A stretch of DNA of 64,000 nucleotides from assembly GCA_027924585.1 (NCBI GenBank), contig BSBM01001138.1, forward strand, positions 9,782,001-9,846,000. Direction: 5' to 3'. Below are positions 1 to 11,405 of this stretch, piece by piece. Positions within the stretch are counted from its first letter, which is position 1; every line of letters begins with the position of its first letter. The position numbers and the translations under genes were made by a program. Origin of the DNA: Larix kaempferi (taxonomy: Eukaryota; Streptophyta; Pinopsida; Pinales; Pinaceae). The notes under the pieces are model-generated. The model did no database searches and was not told the origin of the DNA. It saw only the letters and a list, made by a program, of their open reading frames with translations.

Positions 1-1263
1 TGAGGATTGGCTTCCGTTTGACCCCTCTCCCAAGCCAACTTAGCTTCTCCCAAGGAAGGCGCACTTCACCATTTGAGCAAGTTGACCTAGATCTAGTACA
101 TGGGTGTTTGAGATTCCACTTGATTTGACATCTACACATCAAATAACATACACCCAGGTTGTCACTTTTCTGAAATTGACCTTGTGGGCCCCATTCCACA
201 TTTTAAGGCATTTAATCCCCATTTTGGACCACTTGGAACACTTTAACTCAGATCTACTAAGATCTAACCGGTGGATTGCCACGAAATTATAGATCCATAC
301 TCCTACCTGACCGATCTACTAGGATCTAAAGTTTGGATGCCATCCGACATGATTTGACCCACCTAAACCCCAATTGAAGCCTCCTTGGGTAAAGTCGCAC
401 CACCTTGGAGAAGTGAGTTCACTCACTTCTAGGAACTGGGTACTTGAGATTATTGCAGATCTGAAACCGGAATAATTCAAAACCTAGGTCTAGACTATCA
501 CTTTGTCAAATCTTGCCTTGGGGACTGCATTCCTTGTTTTAAGGGATTGTGGTCCACTTGGGTTAAACCTAGATCTAGATACATTCAACCATCAAGACCT
601 ATACTGTCCACTTATCTCATGTTGTAGGAGTCCTAAACCATAAGTCAACCCCACTTTGACTCCACTTCCCAATTCCCAAGGCACTGGTTTATCTCCAAGA
701 CAACCCAACTTTCCTAGATTGTTGGATTGACTTGTGGTTTGACTTTTGCATGGTGAACTATACCCTTAAAGCTATCATGAATCATGGTCAAGCTTGTCTT
801 ATGTACTAGTTAGCCCCAATACATCCCTCAAAACTATCCTGCATTGGACACAGTTCCCAAGGCAGTAGATCTTTTGACATTGACCTAGTACACTAGCCCT
901 AGATCTCATTACAAACATTATGAGTCACTCTTACATCAACAATGAATCAAAGCTATACCTATTGAACCCCTCACTTGGCTTGTGACTTTACCCTTAGGTC
1001 TAGGATAAACCATACACCTAACATCACTTAGAAATACCTAGATTTGGTGTCTTGGTTTTGATCTCTCCTGTCGGGAGTAGATCGGGTCTCCCCCTTTGTT
1101 GTCTGGGCTAGATAACATAAAGCGAAGGTTGCCTCGACTGGCGTGACAACCATACATATTTGGAGGTCGAGGTGATCGTGGTTGCACCTTTTGAGTTGCC
1201 CTTTCCTATTGCCATCCATGACTGGATCCATCCATAGGGGCAACTACATCTTAGGTGATAACA
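1..1263 (+). repeat. Left LTR of element A (3' part only)
   Basis: It matches 7025-8287 base for base as far as I can see and ends in TGATAACA just before the primer-binding site. Only the last 1263 bp of an expected 4501 bp is in the window. It is rich in the motif TAGATCTA and its variants. Confidence 0.9.
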
Positions 1264-1266
1264 TTT

Positions 1267-1284
1267 TGGCGCCGTTGCCGGGGA
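1267..1284 (+). promoter_or_regulatory. Primer-binding site, tRNA-Asp type
   Basis: TGGCGCCGTTGCCGGGGA lies 3 nt after the LTR end. It is complementary to the 3' end of plant tRNA-Asp including CCA, the primer typical of the Tat/Ogre side of Ty3/gypsy. It fixes the element on the plus strand and sets the LTR boundary. Confidence 0.85.
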
Positions 1285-1528
1285 GGCAATAGCTTGCCCT
1301 AGTCCTTCCCGCATATACAAACGACACATATCTTGGTAGAAGAGTTAAATCTACCTGGCGACTCCCAATCGTGACTCCGCTGAGGAGCGAGCTCATTTAC
1401 ATCCCTATAACACTAGAATTTAGACAGATCTTATGGGGTGCATCATTTTGTTTTCAGGTTCTTGAATTTAAAAAAAATAAATATAAACAATATAAACAAT
1501 ATAAAATAAAAAATAAAAATTATTATCC

Positions 1529-3322
1529 ATGGCTGCTTCTGAGCGACCTAGAACTTTCGGTCGTTTAAAAGTTTTTGACTTTTCAAAAATTGTTGGGTAT
1601 CCTCATCATATTCCTCATCAAGCATGTGCAAGGTTGCCTATTTTCGATGGAAGTTATGAAATCTCTGCTACAAGACACCTTGAACTTTTTAGGGAAATTA
1701 TTAAAGAGTTATCCATAACCCATGAGGATGTGTGTATGAGACTATTGGCTTCATCTTTCAAAGAAAGAGCTGGTCTCTGGCTTTCGAATTTGAAACCCAA
1801 TAGCATTTTTGGTTATGACATGTTCGAAAATAAATTCCTAGAAGAATGGGGAACTGAATTCGATGATATGTATCTTTCAAATCAAATCCAAGATCAAAAC
1901 CTTCCCCTTTCCGATCTTATTGTGGAATCATTTAACAATCAAATATCAAGTGATTTGTCAACATCCGGAGATGACCTTTCCTGCCCAATTTCTTATGATA
2001 ATAAGTCTTCTACTTTTGAGTCAATTGAAAGTCAAATCTTTAATCATTGTACAAACCATAAATTTTCAAATCACTTTTTAGGTAGCCCTAGTCCTGATCC
2101 TGAGGGAATTTTTGAGGATAAGCTTTTAGTTAACAAGTCTACTGAAGTTCCTCCCTCAGAGAAACTCATTAGTCATTCTGTCTGTAGTGATCATTCAATT
2201 CCTTATCAATTTACTGAAGAAGAAGAAAGTGGGGACATTAACCAAGATCATTTACTAGTGCTTTCACATGATCATTGTGCAAATAATCAGGATGTTTTAA
2301 ATGAGCTTGTTAATTTTATCCCTGACAAATTGAATAAAAATGATCATTTATCCTCGTTTGAATTTAATGATGAATCAATAAGCCAATCTCAAGGTGAGGA
2401 TGAATTAGTGAATCATACTAGATATTCTAATCTTTGCTCCACTTCTTATAATGAATCTTTAAATTTTCCTTTTTTTATCCTTAGCCAAGATAGCTTAGAG
2501 TTAGATAGCTGTGGTCAATCTTGTCCTCAGATTGTAAATATTAGACTTGATTTAAAGTTTATCATTCCTAGAATAAATAATATTACCTTAAAAGGCATTT
2601 CCTTTTGTCAAATTCCAAGGCCAAATTTTTCTATTCATATGGGACAAAATGCATCCATCCTCCTTGTCCATTCTTTTCAATGTTTTTGGGGTTGGTGGTC
2701 TAGTCAATCTTTTGCCTTGGAAATTTTTAATAAGAAGTATAAGCATGATTACATGTTTGGAGAAAAAGCACTTCATTTCCCTTTTCAGTCACTTTGGAAC
2801 CATAATGCTTGTTGTCAAGATAACAATCATTCCTGGTGGCTAGAAAAGGTGTTTAAAGATCAATTCCATCTTTTCTCCATTTTTGAGCATCAACTGGGTC
2901 TGACTTTGATTTTCCGTCTTTTAAGCTTTAATTTATCCCCACTTAAATTTTTGATCATCAATCCCAAGGAGAATCAAATTGAGTATGTGAGAGAAGTAAA
3001 TGAAAAAGTTAATTTGTTTGCAAATGAATCAAATCATATGTCTTATGTCCTTCCTCTATCCATCTCTGAATTTAACTTGCATAAATTTTATGATCCTATC
3101 AGTTCTTTGATGGAGGATGTTTGCATCAGTCATTCTTCTCCTTGGCATAATTTCATATTGCATCATTCAAACCATTCTTCAATTTATGAACAAATCAAGA
3201 AGACTGTGCCCTTAAATTTGTTGATCTTTAGCCCAATCTTGATTTGTTCTATTATCAAAAATCAAATAAGAATCATTAACCTATTTGATGAATGGTTGCA
3301 CTGGATTTATGATTTTACCTAA
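1529..3322 (+). CDS. Gag-like protein of element A (597 aa)
   Basis: This is the only long ORF of the element and is uninterrupted. The start codon has a favourable context (CCATGGC) and follows a 265-nt leader after the primer site. Residues about 35-110 match the plant retrotransposon gag core: an FDGSYE-like entry, RHLELF, the helix RLLASSFKERAGLWLSNL and the FENKFLEEW block. This domain normally assembles the virus-like particle in the cytoplasm. No CCHC zinc knuckle, DSG protease motif or RT motif follows. The remaining roughly 450 residues are acidic, then aromatic-rich, and I recognise nothing in them. The ORF stops at 3322, 464 nt before the 3' LTR. Gag identity is fairly secure; the function of the C-terminal part is unknown. 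Confidence 0.75.
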   Translation: MAASERPRTFGRLKVFDFSKIVGYPHHIPHQACARLPIFDGSYEISATRHLELFREIIKELSITHEDVCMRLLASSFKERAGLWLSNLKPNSIFGYDMFENKFLEEWGTEFDDMYLSNQIQDQNLPLSDLIVESFNNQISSDLSTSGDDLSCPISYDNKSSTFESIESQIFNHCTNHKFSNHFLGSPSPDPEGIFEDKLLVNKSTEVPPSEKLISHSVCSDHSIPYQFTEEEESGDINQDHLLVLSHDHCANNQDVLNELVNFIPDKLNKNDHLSSFEFNDESISQSQGEDELVNHTRYSNLCSTSYNESLNFPFFILSQDSLELDSCGQSCPQIVNIRLDLKFIIPRINNITLKGISFCQIPRPNFSIHMGQNASILLVHSFQCFWGWWSSQSFALEIFNKKYKHDYMFGEKALHFPFQSLWNHNACCQDNNHSWWLEKVFKDQFHLFSIFEHQLGLTLIFRLLSFNLSPLKFLIINPKENQIEYVREVNEKVNLFANESNHMSYVLPLSISEFNLHKFYDPISSLMEDVCISHSSPWHNFILHHSNHSSIYEQIKKTVPLNLLIFSPILICSIIKNQIRIINLFDEWLHWIYDFT

Positions 3323-3786
3323 CATTTGTATTGCCTGGTAGATTAGGGTAGGTAGGAAACCAAATAAGTCTACTTAGGCAGTAGCTAGTCTTTTCAGCCA
3401 TTGAGTCTGGCACCTTCTTAGTCTCTAAGCTCCTTTGTAAGCTCCTAGTTTAGTTGAGTACCTGTCACTTTTTCTTTTCCTGCACAATAAATTTCAAATT
3501 TTTGCAAATTATGTTAGTAGTTTAATTTACTTTCTGCATTTATACTTTATGCATTTATATTTCTGACATAGAGTAGATTTTATTTCAGTTGATTTTTCCC
3601 ACACATGCGGCATGAGGTATTTTGTTTAGATGTTTGTGAATGCAGAAAATAGGTTGCAAGAATAAAAACTGGAAGTAAATGGTAGAGTGCTGGATCGTGG
3701 ATTCGAGTAGCAGAGTTCGAGGACCAGAGATTCTGAGGTTCTCAAGCGCTCACTTCAGCCGAGCACTTGTCCCAGCCGGAGCCAGA
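3323..3786 (+). other. 3' untranslated part of element A before the right LTR
   Basis: No ORF or domain is visible. A convincing polypurine tract directly before 3787 is missing; the nearest purine-rich run is about 3720-3745. This leaves some doubt about the exact LTR start. Confidence 0.5.
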
Positions 3787-6700
3787 TGTTATCACATATA
3801 TAGTAGCCGGGCTACCATACATTATTTTTCTCATTCCAGTACACTATTCAGCCAGTTCCCTTACATTTGAGATGCCGAGATGAGCATCTATATTGGATCA
3901 CTATCAGATTGTGGACAGCAGTTGCATTCCCCATGCCATGACTGAGTTTCAGGACACTCAGAGAGATGACCGATGTTGCCATTATACCATTGGTACAGAG
4001 CAGTCAGTAGTGCCCAGAGTTACAGCAGCAGTTTCAGAGGACAGATGATGGTACAGGTTGATGTGCATTCAGGTATATGACTCAGCAGGTATATTACGGT
4101 GTTATGGTTAGATTGCTTTTATACTTATTCTTATAGCATGTCATAGCACTTAGTGTCATGATCTGGCGATCATATAGATACATGGACCTGGTTGACCTAT
4201 TATATATATATATTACTGTCCCTGCTCAGACTTAGAAGTTCACTATTCATACTCATTGGTATTTACCCTCCTTAGGGAGAATAGAGGTGATCATTCAACC
4301 ATACCTTGGCTTGCTAGTGTTGGCTTCATCTTTTCATTGTCTTCATCCATCCATGGCCTACCTTTTAGATTATCACCCTGACTTACTACTTGACTAGTGG
4401 CATGGAGGACCTTTCCCCACTGTAGCCTCTGTATTGGATGAGCTTCCCTGTTTATTGTGTCTCGGCTCTGAGTTGGTGACAAAACTTACCTATGGTGAGT
4501 TGGAGTTCCTTGTGAATTCCCCCTAGTCATTAAAGTTGTGTTGGCTAAACCTGAAACTTTTAGTGCTGCCATGAATACAAAATCTAGAAAAATGAAATGC
4601 TATATCTTGTGTGTGAAAGAAATGCCAATTGAAAATGGCCATGAAAAATAAAATGTTATATCTTTTGGAAAAATAAATACCTAGGTAAACAAGTTGTCCA
4701 TGACACACCTAGAAGTGCTCAGGTAAACAAGTGCCTTAAAAACACACCTGCAGCAGAAAGCCTAAAAATAAATGTAAATCTATGCAATGTGTTTGTAAAC
4801 ACACATAGATCAAGGCTATGGAAACTTCAGGCCCAAAAAGCAATGGAACTTAAATGTTATATCTAAATAATTGCTGGCCTTGTTTGTATTATGGATTGTG
4901 CGCATCTGTGAAGGTGAATAAACCCTCTTTAAACAACTTATCCATTTGTGAGACACCGCCATTCCCTGTGTTATTGCTCATTCAGTATATACTATGGTGT
5001 GTATTCCCTTTCCCTTGCCAAAGTGTCACAAAGTCAAGTCAGTCAAGTCATCCCTTGGCCTAGCCAGTTAATTTAAGCCTTCACCCTTCACTAGCAAATT
5101 GATCACAACTATGAAGTGAGTATGGTCCTGAAAGTCTAGTCTGAGTAATAATAATAATTAACGACACTATATATGTGGATTTAGATCGCCAAGTCATGAT
5201 TACTCTGTGTTATAATTGTTATTCGAATAAGTTGTAGAGCATGTATTAACCTTGACACCTTGCAGCAGCCATGGATGATGGTCTGAGTTGTATTTGGTCT
5301 TGGTTAGACCTAGTTTGACCATGGAGGACCATGGGACATGAGATGTTAGACCTTATGATGATATGGATAGATGATATATGGTCTATGTACACATACAGGA
5401 TGATTCTATGCAGCAGCTACAGGGTTATGATGATGATTCTTGGGATACAACAGTGTTTGGTCATTTACAGATCATTATTATTGGCCTTGTTCCGGTACAT
5501 TGGATATTTATTTTGATCATGCAGAGATTCATATGGTGTATGAGTACACATCTTGGATAGATTTGGACCTTCTGAGTCCAATGGGACAGTTTGTTTTCAG
5601 TTCCGGGCACTTACAGTGATGATTGAGCCTCAGTAGGCTGTCCTAGTGCAGTTTTGGTCTGTTGGAGGCCCTGTCGGAGCAGAGATGACTTTTATCCGGT
5701 TGACCTAGGGCGCTGATGATGGAAGGGGTGGTCCAGCCACTTGTTTTTACCATATTACCCCCCTCTCGGACACATTGGTGCGCTCACCTTGACAGCGCCA
5801 TCACTCCAGGAGGCTGTTTGGGCAGTTTCACGCTTCCCGAGGCATTTCAGGATTGGTAGAAATGGCTATTGAGGAAATCGATTTGGGCTACTGAGGCAAA
5901 GTTATGGCATGGGATGATCAGTGATGATAGATCGGGACCTTCCACACCTCCTCCAGCAGTTTCAGCTTCATCGGGGCCCGCATCCATCATTTATGGCACT
6001 TTCTGTGGATTTTTGAGGTCTTTTGAGGACCACGACTTCACTATGGAGGCACGATTTGGTACATTCATGATTATTTATTGGTTATTGTGCTATGGGGATT
6101 GACCAAGGAGGGATAAAATTACCCCTTGGACCCACCATAAGCCTCTTATGATAATTCATCATCATGATTTGGTGGGATTCCCCTCTTCTAGGGCGATTTT
6201 GTCCACTTATGTTATATTTTATGTGTGATCCATGTATTATATTGTTGAGCTCATCTCAACCATTGATTAGACTTTTGTATCTTATAATCTTAGCCACTCA
6301 TTCAAAAAGTGGTTAGGGTTTTGGTGCCTCTCCTTCCTATTTAAAGGAGAGAGCCTCTCATTGTAAAGGGACTTTTGGCTCTGGATTATTGGAATAGAAA
6401 ATTATTATTGCATCTATCTCCAATGTTGTGGTGAATGTTTTTGGTGTTCGTTCGTTGGTTCTTCCTTTGCACTGAGTTATTGGAGATCTTGTTTGCCATA
6501 TCTATTGTACCATGATTTTGCATCTACAGGTGGAGGCCGATTTGCTTGGAGGAGGAGGTATTGGTAGGGGAAGACTCTCCCTACTTCTTCTTTGGAGCTC
6601 TTCGTTGGTAACAGGGAGTATTACTGTCCCAGGACCTTCTATTTCATGTTACTATTTGCATTTCTCTTGTATTTCTTCCATACTTGCTCTTACTGATTGA

Positions 6701-8287
6701 ATCTTTATTCCTTGGTTTGACAGGTAGAGGAAGGCGCACTTGTGGACTTGGGCATCAAATTGGCAAGCAAATCAACAATCTCTCATTTGATCTCTGCGGG
6801 AATCTTCCTCAACATCAAGGCATCTCATCCACATCATTCAGGTATGATCTCAAGGTAAGTTCTATCTCCATGATCTATCCAATTGTCAAAAACACTTAAA
6901 ACCCTAATTAATTAAAACCCCAATTTTGCATTTTCTTAGATCTACTGAGATCTAGTGGGTTGTTGGGCGTGATACTGAAAACCCACCTCTATAGCATCCA
7001 CGGCATCCCGGATCTATAGTTTGGTGAGGATTGGCTTCCGTTTGACCCCTCTCCCAAGCCAACTTAGCTTCTCCCAAGGAAGGCGCACTTCACCATTTGA
7101 GCAAGTTGACCTAGATCTAGTACATGGGTGTTTGAGATTCCACTTGATTTGACATCTACACATCAAATAACATACACCCAGGTTGTCACTTTTCTGAAAT
7201 TGACCTTGTGGGCCCCATTCCACATTTTAAGGCATTTAATCCCCATTTTGGACCACTTGGAACACTTTAACTCAGATCTACTAAGATCTAACCGGTGGAT
7301 TGCCACGAAATTATAGATCCATACTCCTACCTGACCGATCTACTAGGATCTAAAGTTTGGATGCCATCCGACATGATTTGACCCACCTAAACCCCAATTG
7401 AAGCCTCCTTGGGTAAAGTCGCACCACCTTGGAGAAGTGAGTTCACTCACTTCTAGGAACTGGGTACTTGAGATTATTGCAGATCTGAAACCGGAATAAT
7501 TCAAAACCTAGGTCTAGACTATCACTTTGTCAAATCTTGCCTTGGGGACTGCATTCCTTGTTTTAAGGGATTGTGGTCCACTTGGGTTAAACCTAGATCT
7601 AGATACATTCAACCATCAAGACCTATACTGTCCACTTATCTCATGTTGTAGGAGTCCTAAACCATAAGTCAACCCCACTTTGACTCCACTTCCCAATTCC
7701 CAAGGCACTGGTTTATCTCCAAGACAACCCAACTTTCCTAGATTGTTGGATTGACTTGTGGTTTGACTTTTGCATGGTGAACTATACCCTTAAAGCTATC
7801 ATGAATCATGGTCAAGCTTGTCTTATGTACTAGTTAGCCCCAATACATCCCTCAAAACTATCCTGCATTGGACACAGTTCCCAAGGCAGTAGATCTTTTG
7901 ACATTGACCTAGTACACTAGCCCTAGATCTCATTACAAACATTATGAGTCACTCTTACATCAACAATGAATCAAAGCTATACCTATTGAACCCCTCACTT
8001 GGCTTGTGACTTTACCCTTAGGTCTAGGATAAACCATACACCTAACATCACTTAGAAATACCTAGATTTGGTGTCTTGGTTTTGATCTCTCCTGTCGGGA
8101 GTAGATCGGGTCTCCCCCTTTGTTGTCTGGGCTAGATAACATAAAGCGAAGGTTGCCTCGACTGGCGTGACAACCATACATATTTGGAGGTCGAGGTGAT
8201 CGTGGTTGCACCTTTTGAGTTGCCCTTTCCTATTGCCATCCATGACTGGATCCATCCATAGGGGCAACTACATCTTAGGTGATAACA
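3787..8287 (+). repeat. Right LTR of element A, 4.5 kb
   Basis: The start is chosen because TGTTATCAC is the inverted match of the LTR end GTGATAACA, and because an independent copy at 20974 starts with the same sequence exactly where a copia frame breaks. The last 1263 bp equal the left LTR. Long stretches also match 20974-21620 and about 58700-61451. There is no credible gene; the short ORFs are chance. Between about 4450 and 6300 it is mostly unstructured noncoding sequence. Confidence 0.75.
6338..6346 (+). promoter_or_regulatory. Putative TATA box of the element A LTR
   Basis: TATTTAAAG lies in a promoter-like setting followed by AGAGAG and CATTGTAAAGGGAC. The diverged copy near 60150 keeps a similar TATTTATA followed by CATTTGTAAAAAGGAC. 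Conservation between copies supports a transcription start about 30 nt downstream, giving a U3 of roughly 2.6 kb. Confidence 0.45.
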
Positions 8288-8323
8288 ATACCTCTAGGGG
8301 CAACTACAAGTTGTGTGATAACA
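8288..8323 (+). repeat. 36-nt tail of a second LTR between element A and copia 1
   Basis: It ends in TGTGTGATAACA and is similar to the last 30 nt of the element A LTR. The copia reading frame on the minus strand breaks exactly at 8324. It is probably the end of an older solo LTR of the same superfamily into which element A inserted; a short terminal duplication is the alternative. Confidence 0.5.
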
Positions 8324-10240
8324 GGACTGATATTCTTCATTCATGGCATCCAGCCATTCCTTCTTCTTTATTGCTTCTTCAAAACAAGCTGGTTCTTCTT
8401 CAACAAGATTGCACATCAAGGCTACATAGCTGGAGTATGGCCTTGGTCTCTTGATCTCTCTACTGGATCCATCTGGGGCTCCATACTTTCCTGCATCTTG
8501 GATTAATTCACGTGCCCAGGATGGTCTTGTCTTTCGAGAGATCTCCACATGAGGTATCTCCTCAGGTCTCTGAGATTCTGCCATGTCATGATCCTCTGGA
8601 GTAGGATCTCCTTCAACATTTGGAATTGGTTCTTTGGTTGATTCTGCAACTCTGGGAGCCTCCTACTCCTCTTCATCCTCATGAGTCTTCCTGGACTTGT
8701 TGAAAGTTGTATCTTCATCAAATGTGACATCCCAACTAATCTCGATCTGACGGAATCCTGGGATGTATATGCGGTCATCCTTAGATTGCTCACTATAACC
8801 CACAAATATTCCCTTCTTCCCTAAAGGCTCTAGTTTCGATCTCTTCTCCTTTGGAATGTGGATGAACACCAGACATCCAAATATCTTCAGATGACTGACT
8901 TCAAGTTTCTTCTCGGTGAACATCTCTTCAGGGGTCTTGTTGCCAAGCGCACTATGGGAGATCCTGTTTTGTACATAGACTGCGGTTCTGGCAGCTTCTG
9001 CCCATAGATGCATGGGTAAGTCTTGGTCGTGGATCATAGCCTTAACTACTTCTATGATTGTTCTATTCTTCCTTTCGACTACACCATTTTGTTGTGGATT
9101 ATAAGGGACAGTGAACTCCCTCTTAATCCCTGCTTGCTTACAGAAATCTTTGAAATCCCCTGAGGTATATTCCCCTCCATTGTTTGACCTCGGGATCTTA
9201 ATCTTCTTTTCAGAGAGATTCTCTACGAGCGCCTTGAACTCTTTAAACTTTTCAAAGACTTCATTCTTATTCTTTAGAAAGTAAATCCAGGTTTTGCAAG
9301 AATAATCATCAATAAAAGATGCATAATTGTCATAACCGCTTAGAGAGGTGGTGGACATTGGTCCACAAATGTCTGAATGTATGATATCCAGAATACCTTT
9401 CGCTTTGTTGTCGCTACTTGGAAATGGGTTCTTCGTACTCTTCCCTTAAGCACACCCTTTGCATACTCCTTCATGATCCACCTGGATCTCTGGTAATCCA
9501 GTCACCACCTTACTTACAATTGGTAAGGCCTTATAGTGTACATGGGCTAGTCTCCTATGCCATAGCTCACATGGATTCATGGCACTAGCCACCATTGTTG
9601 TATCTGCATGACCCTTCAATTTGTAAAGTCCTCCTTCTTCTACTCCAATGACTATTGCATCATTAATAGTTTTCCCTTTAGGCCACATGAGAACTCTATC
9701 ATCTACAAATGCAACTCGAAGACCTTTCTTATCTAATGCTGAAATAGATAGAAGGTTCTACTTCAACCCAGGTACATAAAGTACATCTTTCATGTTCATG
9801 GACTTCCCAGAGTCCAACTTGTAAGAGGCTTCTCCCATACCTTTGATGGGATATTGGTAGTCATCTCTGAGTTTTACCTTGTGTGGAGATTCCTTCTGGA
9901 TGAGATGAGACAAGGATTCTTTGTATCCTGACATGTGCTTTGAAGCTCCACTATCCACTAGCCAAGTATCACTTCCATGAGATACTAAACCAGTGAGTGC
10001 TGAGATAAGAACATATTCTTCACTGGAGTCTTCATTATTTCTGGTCTTGTCATCATCATCACTATCTTCCGCTGCATGAGCATGAAACCTCTTCTTCTAC
10101 TTCTTGTGGTGTCCAGATTTGTTTGGACAATTCCTTGCAATGTGTCTAGTCTTGTGGCATGAGTAACATTCAATTGAAGAGAAATCCTTTCTGGTCCTTC
10201 TCTTCTTCTGGGATCTTCTTGGAGAGTCCTCTCGAGGACG
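8324..10240 (-). pseudogene. Ty1/copia polyprotein remnant (copia 1)
   Basis: In minus-strand order: gag zinc knuckle CYSCHKTRHIARNC (about 10170), protease entry MDSGASKHMSG (9958), GAG-pre-integrase with WHRRLAH and CKGC (9688-9446), integrase core (9358-8663) and the start of reverse transcriptase (8584-8324). Stops or frameshifts separate the blocks. The integrase has FIDDYS and NGVVERKNRT, but the second catalytic aspartate reads SNNGGEY, so Asn replaces Asp. The copy ends in EEYQS at the LTR tail at 8324 and is cut near 10240 by a gypsy fragment. It has no LTRs in the window and is not functional. Confidence 0.9.
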
Positions 10241-10249
10241 ATAACCCAG

Positions 10250-11405
10250 AAGACAAGATTGCATCCCAACAGCGCTCCAACCCACTTTTGTTCCCTTCCA
10301 AAATATGGGTTCTCAACGACCTCCCATCCCGCCAGCTCCTCGACCAACTCCTATCAAGCATTTGTCCGAAACAGAGATGCAGGCATGCAGAGAACAAGGG
10401 CTCTGTTATAATTGTGATCAGAAATTCACTCAGGGACATAGATGTGTTCAACAAAAGCTCTATCTCTTGGATATGGATTCTCCGCCTGCCTCTAACATTG
10501 GTGAAGAAGCTCCAGATACAATGGATGATCAGGTCGACATTCAAGAGCTGCCTATTGACCCCCCATCTCAGGATGACCAACCAAAGATATCTCTCCATGC
10601 TTTATCCGGCGTCACCACCCCCCAAACAATGCGGGTCAGGGGTTACTTCAAGAAGCTTCCTCTTACAATACTCATTGATTCTGGTAGCACTCATAACTTC
10701 ATTGACCCTCGGATCGCCAAACAGGCTGATTGTTTTGTCCATCCTTGCTCCAAATTTGAAGTCATGGTTGCCAATGGGGGCACCTTACCTTGCAAGGGGA
10801 AGTGTCACAATGTGTGTATCTCTCTGGAAGATTATAACCTGCGCTCTGACATGTTTGCCTTGTCCCTAGGCGGATGTGATGTGGTTTTGGGCGTTCAATG
10901 GTTACGCACACTTGGCCCCATCTTATGGGATTTTGCTGAACTTTGGATGCAGTTTTCAGTCAATGGGAAACAACACAAATTTAAGGGCTTACAACAAGGG
11001 TCTCTCCGCATCATCAATTCACATCGCCTAGAAAAGATCCTTAAGAAGAATTCACATGGTGTCATCGCTCAACTCCATTCCATTCAGATGCACCCATCAA
11101 CGGTCTCCCTTACTTCCTTGGATAGATATGTAGGTGTCTTTGTTGAACCAGTGGGCTTGTCGCCTTCAAGAGACCTTTCCGGTAAGAATTTAGCTACATT
11201 TACATCTCAGGAGGAAATGATGGCTATTTTGCATGCAGTACAGAAGTGGCAGCCATACCTATTAGGGAATTATTTATGCATCAAGATTGATCTCCAGAGT
11301 TTGGAATTATTAACTGTTGACTTCTCCTCTGTGACCACCTACCATGAAAGACTCCCTGTTCTTCTTAGTGTCTCGGCTCTATTGTATTGCAATGATGTTC
11401 TTTGA
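10250..11405 (+). pseudogene. Ty3/gypsy chromovirus gag-protease fused to an RNase H piece by internal deletion
   Basis: An open frame (about 10305-11405) starts inside gag. It has the knuckle CYNCDQKFTQGHRC, then a retropepsin with LIDSGSTHNFI and the flap-side GCDVVLGVQWL. The protease-RT linker (VFVEPVGLSPSRD) then passes straight into a sequence like the RNase H region (EEMMAILHAVQKWQPYLLG and DLQSLELL). The palm of reverse transcriptase, including its YxDD motif, is absent, so about 200 residues or more were deleted while the frame stayed open. The left end is cut near 10250 against copia 1; the right end stops at 11405. Integrase and chromodomain are missing. Confidence 0.8.

Larger units (their letters stand above)
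1..8287 (+). mobile_element. Non-autonomous Ty3/gypsy LTR retrotransposon (element A), left end outside the window
   Basis: Two direct repeats mark it: 1-1263 equals 7025-8287, and I saw no difference between them. The right LTR is taken to start at 3787 (TGTTATCAC) and end at 8287 (GTGATAACA). That makes it 4501 bp, so about 3.2 kb of the left LTR lies outside the window. The internal part (1264-3786, 2.5 kb) has a tRNA-Asp type primer site, one long gag-like ORF and no protease, reverse transcriptase, RNase H or integrase. Identical LTRs imply a recent insertion. Gag-only elements with very long LTRs resemble LARD-type derivatives that depend on enzymes from a relative. The target duplication cannot be tested because the left end is missing. 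Confidence 0.85.

Noticed and set aside
10159-10869. Long ORFs in other frames overlapping the chromovirus gag-protease
   Set aside because: The frame 10305-11405 has the knuckle and the DSG motif; the others are shadows without motifs.
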